A stretch of DNA of 10,947 bases from Oscillospiraceae bacterium (GTDB taxonomy: Bacteria > Bacillota > Clostridia > Oscillospirales > Ruminococcaceae), in assembly GCA_016297165.1 (NCBI GenBank), contig JAEDHF010000054.1:1-10947 (forward strand). Reading direction: 5' to 3'. Position 1 is the stretch's first letter. Every line of letters begins with the position of its first letter. The notes below the pieces were generated by a model, which was not told the origin of the DNA, searched no databases, and was given only the letters and a program-made list of their open reading frames with translations. Shown piece by piece: positions 1-5,714 of this stretch. The position numbers and the translations under genes are program-made.

Positions 1-2067
1 GATTTTCTCGTTTTTCTCTACGAGATAACGGGGGTCGTAAATCTTCATAATTTCTTCAAGCTCTTCTACCGTTGCGCCGAAGATGTAGTTATTCTCTTCC
101 CCTGCCTCACGGACAATTTCAACGTTAGCGCCGTCAAGAGTGCCTAAGGTAACTGCACCGTTAAGCATAAGCTTCATATTGCCCGTTCCGCTGGCTTCCG
201 TTCCTGCTGTGGAAATCTGCTCGGAAACATCTGCCGCTGTAACAAGCTTTTCAGCGTAGGAAACACGGTAGTTCTGCACGAATACTACCTTTAAGAGGTC
301 CTTCGTGGCGGGGTCGCTGTTTACGAGCTTACCGATTTCATTGATGTACTTGATGATGCCCTTAGCCCTTCTGTAGCCGGGAGCGGATTTTGCGCCGAAA
401 ATAAAGGTCATGGGGTAGAAATTCTTGATAGAGCCGTCCTTGATGCCGAAATAGATATAAAGGATACCGAAAGCGTTAAGAAGCTGTCTCTTGTATTCGT
501 GGAGACGCTTAATCTGAATGTCGAAAATGCTGTCGGGGTTGATATCTACGCCCTCATGCTCCTTAATATACTGTGCAAGCTGAAGCTTCTTGGTTTTCTT
601 GATGTCCATGAAGCGTTTCAGTTCGTTCTTGTTGTCGGCGAACCATTTAAGCTTCTGTAACTGATCAAGGTCGGTTTTCCACTCCTCGCCCTTATTAAGC
701 TCTGTGATAAGTGCGGATAATTCCTTATTGCAAAGGGCAATCCAACGGCGGGGAGTAATACCGTTAGTCTTGTTCTGGAACTTTTCGGGATAAAGAGCGT
801 ACCAATCCTTTAAGGCGTCGTTCTTGAGAATTTCGGTGTGGATTTCCGCTACGCCGTTAACGTAGCTTGAGCAGTAAATAGCCATACGAGCCATGTGGAT
901 AAGGTCGCCTGCCACTATCTTCATTTCCCACATATCCGACTGGAGCTTTCCGAGTCTGTACATTTCGCCGATAAACGCCTCGTTAATCTGGAGAATTATT
1001 TCGTAGATACGGGGTACTACTTCCTTAACTATATCAACGCTCCACTTTTCGAGAGCCTCCGCCATAATGGTATGGTTGGTGTAGTTGAAGGTTTTCTTAG
1101 CGATTTCGAGAGCCTCGAAGAAGTCCAGCTTCTCCTCGTCCACAAGAATTCTTATAAGCTCGGGAACGGAAATAACAGGATGTGTATCGTTAAGCTGGAT
1201 AGTTACCTTTTGATAAATTTTTCTTACATCTCTACCCTCTGCCTTATGCTTTCTTACGATGTCCTGTACGGAAGCGGAGGAGAAGAAATATTCCTGCTTT
1301 AAGCGGAGAATTTTTCCCTCTCTTGTGTCGTCGTTAGGGTAGAGAACTCTTGAAATATCCTCTGCCTTGCGCTGTTCACGGCAAGCCTCGTCATATTTCT
1401 GTGCATTAAAGAGGTCGAAGTCGAATTCGTTAAGGGGCTCAGCCTGCCAGAGGCGAAGAGTACCGATATTGTTTGTCTTATAGGCTACTATGGGCATATC
1501 GTAGGGAACGGCAGTAACAGGTCCGTCGCCGTAAACTACAGTAACAGTGTCGCCGCTTATTCTCTTGCTCCAGGGATCGCCGTACTTAGTCCAGTTGTCC
1601 GCCTCCTCACACTGGAAGCCGTCCTTTATGGACTGCTTGAAAAGGCCGTATTTATAGCGGATTCCGTAACCGTCAAGAGGAAGGTTAAGGGTAGCGGCGC
1701 TGTCTAAGAAGCAGGCTGCAAGACGGCCAAGACCGCCGTTACCGAGGGCTGCGTCCTCGATTTCTTCGAGGTCGGAAAGGTTAACGCCGACCTCCGCAAG
1801 TGCCTTTTCTACCTCTTCCTCAATTCCGAGACAGAGAAGGTTATTGAAAATAGCTCTGCCCTGTAAGAACTCCATGGAGAAATAGCAGGCACGGCGAGCT
1901 TCAAGATGAGCCTTCTTACTCTTTTTCCAGTCCTCTGCGATATTCTGCATTACCGCCTTGGAAACTGCGTCATGTATCTGAGGAGCGTTAGCCTCCTTTG
2001 GAGAAACTCCGTATTCCTCAGCAAGAATTTCATTGAATCTGTTTAAAAAAGCTTCTTTTGAAAACAT
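1..2067 (-). CDS. glgP: Glycogen/maltodextrin phosphorylase, C-terminus cut by window edge
   Basis: The protein is a pyridoxal-phosphate-dependent alpha-glucan phosphorylase (GT35). It releases glucose-1-phosphate from glycogen or maltodextrin in the cytoplasm. The open frame runs 689 codons from the ATG at 2065-2067 to the left edge with no stop. Family signatures appear in order: YFSMEFLQGR near the N-terminus, GNGGLGR at about 109-115, QLNDTHP at 291-297, NGITPRRW, the phosphate/PLP-site segment IKRLHEYKRQ around 519-528, and EASGTGNMK ending at Lys632, the expected Schiff-base lysine. Comparison with the family suggests about 100 C-terminal residues lie outside the window. The start is supported by an AAAGGA ribosome binding site (2077-2082) nine bases upstream and by a good promoter. 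The short N-terminus fits bacterial GlgP/MalP. Glycogen versus maltodextrin preference cannot be decided here. It is separated from the upstream decarboxylase operon by a hairpin, so it is probably transcribed independently. Confidence 0.96.
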   Translation of the reverse strand, partial: MFSKEAFLNRFNEILAEEYGVSPKEANAPQIHDAVSKAVMQNIAEDWKKSKKAHLEARRACYFSMEFLQGRAIFNNLLCLGIEEEVEKALAEVGVNLSDLEEIEDAALGNGGLGRLAACFLDSAATLNLPLDGYGIRYKYGLFKQSIKDGFQCEEADNWTKYGDPWSKRISGDTVTVVYGDGPVTAVPYDMPIVAYKTNNIGTLRLWQAEPLNEFDFDLFNAQKYDEACREQRKAEDISRVLYPNDDTREGKILRLKQEYFFSSASVQDIVRKHKAEGRDVRKIYQKVTIQLNDTHPVISVPELIRILVDEEKLDFFEALEIAKKTFNYTNHTIMAEALEKWSVDIVKEVVPRIYEIILQINEAFIGEMYRLGKLQSDMWEMKIVAGDLIHMARMAIYCSSYVNGVAEIHTEILKNDALKDWYALYPEKFQNKTNGITPRRWIALCNKELSALITELNKGEEWKTDLDQLQKLKWFADNKNELKRFMDIKKTKKLQLAQYIKEHEGVDINPDSIFDIQIKRLHEYKRQLLNAFGILYIYFGIKDGSIKNFYPMTFIFGAKSAPGYRRAKGIIKYINEIGKLVNSDPATKDLLKVVFVQNYRVSYAEKLVTAADVSEQISTAGTEASGTGNMKLMLNGAVTLGTLDGANVEIVREAGEENNYIFGATVEELEEIMKIYDPRYLVEKNEKI

Positions 2068-2097
2068 TACACTATGTCCTTTCTGTAATATGGAAAT

Positions 2098-2126
2098 ATT
2101 CTATCATATTTTTACGGAAAAATCAA
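2098..2126 (-). promoter_or_regulatory. Sigma-A promoter of glgP
   Basis: On the minus strand, TTGATT (2121-2126) and TAGAAT (2098-2103) are separated by exactly 17 bp. They lie about 30 bases upstream of the phosphorylase start. Transcription would begin near 2091, giving a short leader that includes the AAAGGA site. Confidence 0.7.
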
Positions 2127-2136
2127 TATAAATTTT

Positions 2137-2163
2137 AATCCCACTGCATTAAACAGTGGGATT
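2137..2163 (-). terminator. Hairpin terminator after the decarboxylase operon
   Basis: A perfect 10-bp inverted repeat, AATCCCACTG / CAGTGGGATT, encloses a 7-base loop. It begins 6 bases after the beta-subunit stop codon. On the minus strand it is followed by an A/T-rich run (AAAATTTATATTG) rather than a clean U tract, so termination may be partial. It lies just upstream of the glgP promoter. Confidence 0.65.
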
Positions 2164-2169
2164 GAATAA

Positions 2170-3360
2170 TTAACCGAAGATTGCGAGGAGAATACCTGCT
2201 GCAACAGCAGAACCGATTACACCTGCAACGTTAGGACCCATAGCGTGCATGAGAAGGAAGTTGGAGGGGTTTTCCTCCTGACCGACCTTCTGTGACACAC
2301 GGGCAGCCATAGGAACGGCGGAAACACCTGCTGAACCGATAAGAGGGTTAATCTTACCGCCGGTAAGCTTACACATAAGCTTGCCAAGCAGGAGGCCGCA
2401 GGCTGTACCTACGCTGAATGCGATAAGTCCGAGAACTACGATAAGGATTGTTCTTATGCTTAAGAAGTTAGCGGCGGTAGCTGTTGCACCAACGGTAACG
2501 CCAAGCATAATTGTTACGATATTCATAAGCTCGTTGGAGGCAGTCTTAGTAAGTCTCTCAACAACGCCGCTTTCCTTAAAGAGGTTACCCAGCATAAGCA
2601 TACCTACAAGGGGAGCCGCAGAGGGTACGATAAATGCAACGATAATTGTAACGGCAATAGGGAAGATAATTTTCTCGGTCTTTGAAACCTGACGAAGCTG
2701 TCCCATTTTGATGGAGCGTTCCTTCTTTGTTGTAAGAAGGCGCATAATGGGAGGCTGGATAACAGGAACAAGAGCCATATATGAATATGCCGCTACGGCG
2801 ATTGAGCCTAAAAGCTCGGGAGCCAGCTTTGATGTAAGATAGATAGCGGTAGGACCGTCGGCACCGCCTATGATACCGATAGAAGCAGCCTGGGGAAGTG
2901 TAAAGTCAACAATTCCGGTTGCTGTAAGTGCACAGGCGCCAAGGAAGGTAAAGAAGATACCGCCCTGTGCGGCTGCACCGAGGAAGAAGCTCTTAGGATT
3001 AGCGATAAGGGGACCGAAGTCGGTCATACAGCCAATACCAAGGAAGATAAGAGGCGGGAAGAGCTGTAATTTTACGCCGAGGTAGATTATATCGAGAAGT
3101 CCGCCGTCATGAAGCACCTGACCGAAGTCGATGTTTCCGGTGAGGAAGAATTCGGGGTGATAAAGCTCTGCGCCGGGGATATTGGTGAGCGCCATACCGA
3201 AGGCGATAGGAAGCATGAGCATAGGCTCATACTGCTTTACAATAGCAAGATACATAAGGAAGAAGGAGATGAGAAGCATTATCCCCTGCTGCCAGGTAAT
3301 ATTGCAGAACGCTGAGTTGTTCCAGAGGTCTTGTAATGTATTAAGAAATACGTCTATCAT
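2170..3360 (-). CDS. Sodium ion-translocating decarboxylase, beta (membrane) subunit
   Basis: This is a 396-residue polytopic membrane protein of the OadB/MmdB/GcdB family. In that family the beta subunit decarboxylates carboxybiotin and uses the free energy to export Na+. Family hallmarks seen: the GGADGPT loop at 165-171 with Asp168 (the conserved sodium/proton-coupling aspartate), the segment [17 protein letters not shown] around 199-215, and the C-terminal helix [16 protein letters not shown] around 374-389. The last carries the conserved Asn/Gly/Ser face. The length is typical for the smaller Gram-positive members. The start is fixed by GGAAAGGA (3368-3375), seven bases upstream. It lies 17 bases downstream of the gamma-subunit stop, so the two genes are cotranscribed. 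The substrate (oxaloacetate, methylmalonyl-CoA or glutaconyl-CoA) is set by the alpha subunit, which is not in the window. I therefore leave the gene symbol blank. Confidence 0.95.
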   Translation of the reverse strand: MIDVFLNTLQDLWNNSAFCNITWQQGIMLLISFFLMYLAIVKQYEPMLMLPIAFGMALTNIPGAELYHPEFFLTGNIDFGQVLHDGGLLDIIYLGVKLQLFPPLIFLGIGCMTDFGPLIANPKSFFLGAAAQGGIFFTFLGACALTATGIVDFTLPQAASIGIIGGADGPTAIYLTSKLAPELLGSIAVAAYSYMALVPVIQPPIMRLLTTKKERSIKMGQLRQVSKTEKIIFPIAVTIIVAFIVPSAAPLVGMLMLGNLFKESGVVERLTKTASNELMNIVTIMLGVTVGATATAANFLSIRTILIVVLGLIAFSVGTACGLLLGKLMCKLTGGKINPLIGSAGVSAVPMAARVSQKVGQEENPSNFLLMHAMGPNVAGVIGSAVAAGILLAIFG

Positions 3361-3377
3361 AGTTTTATCCTTTCCGC

Positions 3378-3803
3378 TTAGAAGCCACGAGTATTATCGG
3401 AAATTCCTGCCATGCTCCAGGGGGAACGTGCCCCTCTGTCACGCTTTTTAACGCTTGTGATGTTATAGCGCTTACCCTCCGCTTCACCGTAGGCGGCGAT
3501 AGCGGCGGAGATTACGGCGATAATTTCCGTATCGTCCTCTTCCTCGTATTCCTCGGGAGCAGGAACGGGAGCCGCAGTTTCCGTAACTGTCTTAGCGGCA
3601 GCCTCTGCTGCTGCTGCCTTTTTCTTTTCAGCGGATTTAGCTACAGTGCTGAAAATCTTACCCATAAGCCATAGCAGGAAAACCAGAATAGCAAGGATAA
3701 GGAATACAACCGAAATACCGGTTACTACCGTTGACCAGACGGTACCCCAGTTTCCGTCAACCTTTACTGCGTCAGCAGCGCACAATGAAAGAAAATTACT
3801 CAA
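3378..3803 (-). CDS. OadG-like gamma subunit of sodium-translocating decarboxylase
   Basis: This small membrane-anchored subunit assembles the decarboxylase by tethering the peripheral carboxyltransferase to the membrane beta subunit. The protein has about 141 residues. It shows a short N-terminal tail, one transmembrane helix at about 24-49 ([19 protein letters not shown]), and a charged stretch followed by an Ala/Pro/Glu-rich linker at about 58-92. A small C-terminal domain ends in [16 protein letters not shown], a typical OadG-family tail (W..AG...NTR.F). I place the start at the TTG at 3801-3803. The AAGGAG site (3812-3817) is 8 bases upstream of it. The GTG at 3810-3812, three codons earlier, overlaps that site and could not use it. 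The gene is first in a two-gene operon with the beta subunit, from a strong promoter about 100 bases upstream. The linker resembles those of biotin carriers, but no biotinylation motif (MKM) is present. Confidence 0.9.
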   Translation of the reverse strand: MSNFLSLCAADAVKVDGNWGTVWSTVVTGISVVFLILAILVFLLWLMGKIFSTVAKSAEKKKAAAAEAAAKTVTETAAPVPAPEEYEEEDDTEIIAVISAAIAAYGEAEGKRYNITSVKKRDRGARSPWSMAGISDNTRGF

Positions 3804-3808
3804 AATAG

Positions 3809-3817
3809 TCACTCCTT
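3809..3817 (-). promoter_or_regulatory. Shine-Dalgarno site that decides the gamma-subunit start
   Basis: The minus-strand sequence AAGGAGTGA closely matches the anti-Shine-Dalgarno complement. It lies 8 bases (from AAGGAG) before the TTG at 3801-3803. The alternative GTG start at 3810-3812 is embedded in it, so TTG is the likelier initiation codon. Confidence 0.75.
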
Positions 3818-3908
3818 ATTTCGGACAATACCTCCGGTAGCCTCCTGAAGTACCGCCCTGTTCTACATATCGGAAAGGGAAAAATCCATGTTCCGCACAA
3901 TCAAATTT

Positions 3909-3937
3909 ATTATACAACATTGTTAAAGATTTTGCAA
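3909..3937 (-). promoter_or_regulatory. Promoter of the decarboxylase gamma-beta operon
   Basis: On the minus strand, TTGCAA (3932-3937) and a consensus TATAAT (3909-3914) are separated by 17 bp. Transcription should start near 3902, giving a leader of about 100 bases before the TTG start. The leader contains two further purine-rich sites (CAGGAGG and CGGAGGT, about 3834-3847) and a weak CGGTA/TACCG hairpin. No known riboswitch class was recognised. Confidence 0.8.
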
Positions 3938-3977
3938 GCTTTTTTTGAGAAAAAATTTACATTTTGTTGAAAAAAGC

Positions 3978-3989
3978 AAAAGGGTATCG
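3978..3989 (+). repeat. Left copy of a 12-bp direct repeat flanking the regulatory module
   Basis: AAAAGGGTATCG at 3978-3989 recurs exactly, in the same orientation, at 5652-5663. Both copies form part of a terminator hairpin arm. The repeats bracket the phage-like regulatory genes. Confidence 0.5.
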
Positions 3990-4010
3990 TCCCGGATACG
4001 AAACGATACC
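3983..4010 (-). terminator. Terminator of the zinc-protein / sigma-like operon
   Basis: An 8-bp stem GGTATCGT / ACGATACC encloses a 12-base loop. On the minus strand it is followed by CTTTTGCTTTTTTC. It starts 10 bases after the stop codon at 4021-4023. The loop contains CGTATCC, so alternative pairing with the arm is possible. Confidence 0.8.
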
Positions 4011-4020
4011 GTAAGATTCC

Positions 4021-4440
4021 TTATGCCACGTCGGCATACAAAAGCTCAAGTCTTGCTATTGCCTTATTGTGCAGTCTTGTGATATGGCGGGGCGTATAGC
4101 CCATCTCCTCGGCGATTTTCTCCCAGCTGTAGCCGAGGAGATACCGTCTTTCAAGAAGATTCCGAAGGAGAATATCCCCTAAGGAGTTTATCATGGCGGT
4201 TATTTCCTCCTTAACCCCGATGAGCTTATCTATTTCGTCGTTTACCTCCTTTTCCAGGTCGGCTATCTTGGCGGCGGTGCGCCCTACCCTGTCGGAAACT
4301 GTTCCTACGCTATGGCTTTCGCCGCTTAAGGAGGGGGAAAGCCTTGTAGCGAGGGAGCGAAGCTCCTTTATTTCGTCAAGCTTTGCGTTAATACAATCGT
4401 TTATTATCTTATGCTGTGATAAAAATTCCTTTATGTCCAT
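4021..4440 (-). CDS. Sigma-70 region 4-like phage-type transcription regulator (DUF1492-like)
   Basis: The 139-residue protein has a long helical, charged N-terminal half that is predicted coiled coil (about residues 12-32 and 55-88). A C-terminal helix-turn-helix follows: LLERRYLLGYSWEKIAEEMG (95-114), then YTPRHITRLHNKAIARLELL (115-134). The W-x-x-I-A and R-x-I-x-R-L-H pattern matches the DUF1492 family of phage and mobile-element regulators. Those proteins resemble sigma factor region 4 and are thought to activate late gene expression. No region 2 is present, so it is not a complete sigma factor. The start is supported by GGAAAGGA (4447-4454), six bases upstream. It is the second gene of an operon with the zinc-binding protein, 20 bases downstream of it, and is closed by a U-rich terminator. 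Its target promoters are not identifiable in this window. Confidence 0.8.
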   Translation of the reverse strand: MDIKEFLSQHKIINDCINAKLDEIKELRSLATRLSPSLSGESHSVGTVSDRVGRTAAKIADLEKEVNDEIDKLIGVKEEITAMINSLGDILLRNLLERRYLLGYSWEKIAEEMGYTPRHITRLHNKAIARLELLYADVA

Positions 4441-4460
4441 TATTTTTCCTTTCCATGCTG

Positions 4461-4688
4461 TTATACCATTACTTCTCGTATGCAGCTGCCGCAGAACAGC
4501 GCATTTTCTGTCTCATAGGCAAGGTCGCCGGGATAAAGTGCTCTCCCACAAGCGCTGCAGCTGTCCTCACTTATTCTTATCCTTTCGCTTCCGCATAAAC
4601 CGCAGACGAGGTAATAATCCCCCTCGTCAAGGTCGAACCTTTGCTTCGGCTTTTCGGATGTTTCTCTGCATTTTTCACATTGAACCAT
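4461..4688 (-). CDS. Small zinc-ribbon-like protein with four CXXC knuckles
   Basis: This 75-residue protein has four CXXC pairs: Cys4/Cys7, Cys29/Cys32, Cys44/Cys47 and Cys66/Cys69. Their spacing suggests two structural zinc sites, one per half. The second half (CSACGRALYPGD...CGSC) resembles the small zinc-ribbon/LIM-like proteins found in clostridial prophages and integrative elements. I do not recognise a specific family or biochemical role. A DNA- or protein-binding adaptor is the natural guess. The start is well supported by AGGAGG (4695-4700), six bases upstream. It is the first gene of the minus-strand operon with the sigma-like regulator. The operon is transcribed divergently from the S24 repressor gene, from a promoter about 200 bases upstream, and is therefore probably repressor-controlled. 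Confidence 0.75.
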   Translation of the reverse strand: MVQCEKCRETSEKPKQRFDLDEGDYYLVCGLCGSERIRISEDSCSACGRALYPGDLAYETENALFCGSCIREVMV

Positions 4689-4881
4689 TTTAATCCTCCT
4701 GTTTCCTGTTACATTTCATTTTATCCCTTATGCTTGTGGCTGCCACTTATAATCTATGCCTTTTCGCTGTATCTGCATTAGGCTGAAACTAAACATTGAA
4801 CAAGCCTACAACAAATGCACGGCATATATAAACCGAACAGACTCAATAGGGCTGCCTTATAATTCGTTGCATTTCTGGGAC
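4689..4881 (-). other. Long leader of the zinc-protein operon
   Basis: The only convincing minus-strand promoter upstream of the 75-residue gene lies at 4888-4916, so the transcript would carry an untranslated leader of about 190 bases. I see a GGCT/AGCC pairing (4780-4806) and a GTGGC-T-GCCAC palindrome (4736-4746), but no strong hairpin, known riboswitch or second promoter. Beyond these this stretch holds nothing I can name. Confidence 0.4.
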
Positions 4882-4959
4882 GATTTTATGATATCACATA
4901 TTTGCTCATTTGTCAACCCATTTATGCAACAAAAATATTTTTTTGAAAAAGTGTTGCAT
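4866..4959. promoter_or_regulatory. Candidate repressor half-sites GTTGCAT in the divergent control region
   Basis: GTTGCATTT occurs at 4866-4874 and 4953-4961, and the inverse ATGCAACA occurs at 4924-4931. TGTTGCAT (4952-4959) and ATGCAACA (4924-4931) form an 8-bp inverted repeat 20 bp apart. One half-site overlaps the -35 box of the repressor gene. The inverted one lies just upstream of the divergent operon's -35 box. The third lies just downstream of that operon's predicted start. This is the layout expected for operators of a phage-type repressor controlling both directions. Binding is inferred, not shown. Confidence 0.5.
4888..4916 (-). promoter_or_regulatory. Promoter of the zinc-protein / sigma-like operon
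   Basis: On the minus strand a perfect TTGACA (4911-4916) and TATCAT (4888-4893) are separated by 17 bp. It is a strong-looking promoter facing away from the repressor promoter and would start transcription near 4881. Candidate operators flank it on both sides. Confidence 0.75.
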
Positions 4960-4982
4960 TTTTAGGAATTATGTGCTATAAT
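4954..4982 (+). promoter_or_regulatory. Promoter of the S24 repressor gene
   Basis: TTGCAT (4954-4959) and a consensus TATAAT (4977-4982) are separated by 17 bp, with an extended -10 TG at 4974-4975. The -35 box is itself part of the TGTTGCAT half-site, suggesting negative autoregulation. Transcription would start near 4989, leaving a leader of about 28 bases. Confidence 0.8.
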
Positions 4983-5016
4983 GTATCCGAGAGAAAATGT
5001 AAAGGGGTCGTGACCT

Positions 5017-5640
5017 ATGGATAACGGTATCGCATTAAGAATAGCAAGCAGGCGAAAGGAGCTTGGGCTTTCCTACCAGGAGCTCGCCGACAGGACAGGC
5101 ATCAGCAAGTCAACTCTCCAGCGCTACGAAACGGGCAGTATAACAAGCATACCCCTTAAAAAGCTTGACGTGCTGGTTAAGGGACTTGAAACTACTGCGG
5201 AAAATATTCTCGGAAGAGTTCTCGGAGAAGGCTCGGAAATAATCGAAAGCAATATCTTCCGTGTTCCCGTTTTCAACAGCGTAAGCGCAGGCTTCGGCTG
5301 TTACGCAGACAGTCAGGTTGTAAGCTACCTGCCTACCTATATAGAAAATATGAGCGATAGGGAGGATTACCTCTGGATAAACGTAAAGGGCGACAGTATG
5401 GCGCCTACGATAGAGGACGGCGACCGTATCCTCGTAAAGAAGCAGGACAGCGTGGAAAACGGAAGCGTTGCCGTTGTGATGATTGAGGAGGAGGCCTTCG
5501 TCAAGAAGATTAAGTTCGGTAGGAACTGGATTGAGCTCCATTCCTTTAACCCCTACTACCCCGTCAGACACCTCGAAAACAGCGACGCAGAAGCAGTAAG
5601 AATCGTCGGAGTAGTTACCGAGGTGAGTAAAAAGCTATAG
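5017..5640 (+). CDS. Phage-type self-cleaving repressor (XRE helix-turn-helix plus S24/LexA peptidase)
   Basis: The 207-residue repressor has two domains. Residues 5-65 form an XRE/Cro-CI helix-turn-helix (RIASRRKELGLSYQELADRT, then GISKSTLQRYETG). Residues about 80-205 form an S24 peptidase domain. Ser127 in GDSMAPTI and Lys163 in AFVKKIKF are the expected catalytic dyad. Ala91-Gly92 in VSAGFG is the expected scissile bond. Its distance from Ser127 matches LexA/CI-type proteins. It should therefore bind DNA as a dimer and inactivate itself when RecA filaments form after DNA damage. The HTH is of the CI type, not the winged LexA type, so this is a phage-like repressor and not the host LexA. 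The start ATG follows AAAGGGG by nine bases. It is divergent from the zinc-protein/sigma-like operon, which is its likely target, and probably represses its own promoter as well. Confidence 0.92.
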   Translation: MDNGIALRIASRRKELGLSYQELADRTGISKSTLQRYETGSITSIPLKKLDVLVKGLETTAENILGRVLGEGSEIIESNIFRVPVFNSVSAGFGCYADSQVVSYLPTYIENMSDREDYLWINVKGDSMAPTIEDGDRILVKKQDSVENGSVAVVMIEEEAFVKKIKFGRNWIELHSFNPYYPVRHLENSDAEAVRIVGVVTEVSKKL

Positions 5641-5651
5641 GTCACCTCTAA

Positions 5652-5663
5652 AAAAGGGTATCG
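5652..5663 (+). repeat. Right copy of the 12-bp direct repeat
   Basis: AAAAGGGTATCG is identical to 3978-3989 and is located at the left arm of the terminator that follows the repressor gene. Confidence 0.5.
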
Positions 5664-5680
5664 GAAGTTTTCCGATACCC
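5656..5680. terminator. Bidirectional terminator between repressor and Cache-protein genes
   Basis: A perfect 11-bp stem GGGTATCGGAA / TTCCGATACCC has a 3-base loop. Rightward it is followed by CGTTTTTATG. Leftward it is followed by TTTTTTAGAGG. It therefore has a U tract in both directions and serves the convergent genes ending at 5640 and 5715. Confidence 0.9.
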
Positions 5681-5714
5681 CGTTTTTATGCTGTTTCGCT
5701 TTTATACCCCTTCG

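Noticed and set aside
895..1302. Plus-strand open frame of 135 codons inside glgP
   Set aside because: It is the antisense of strongly conserved phosphorylase sequence, with no ribosome binding site or recognisable protein.
3863..3889. Eight-residue minus-strand mini-ORF in the sodium-pump leader
   Set aside because: ATG at 3887-3889 has only a weak purine site and no sign of an attenuator downstream.
4736..4746. GTGGC-T-GCCAC palindrome
   Set aside because: A one-base loop cannot form a hairpin. As a DNA site it is single-copy here and has no clear partner.
4756..4965. Plus-strand open frame of 69 codons between the divergent regulators
   Set aside because: It covers the divergent promoter and operator region, has no convincing ribosome binding site or promoter, and its composition is unlike the neighbouring genes.
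5110..5571. Minus-strand open frame of 153 codons opposite the S24 repressor
   Set aside because: It is the shadow of a clearly coding frame with catalytic motifs on the plus strand.
5017..5640. Housekeeping LexA
   Set aside because: The N-terminal domain is an XRE/CI-type helix-turn-helix rather than the LexA winged helix, and no LexA-type box is seen in the promoter region.
3978..5663. A complete prophage or integrative element
   Set aside because: No integrase, excisionase, replication, packaging or structural gene is present, and metabolic genes lie immediately on both sides.
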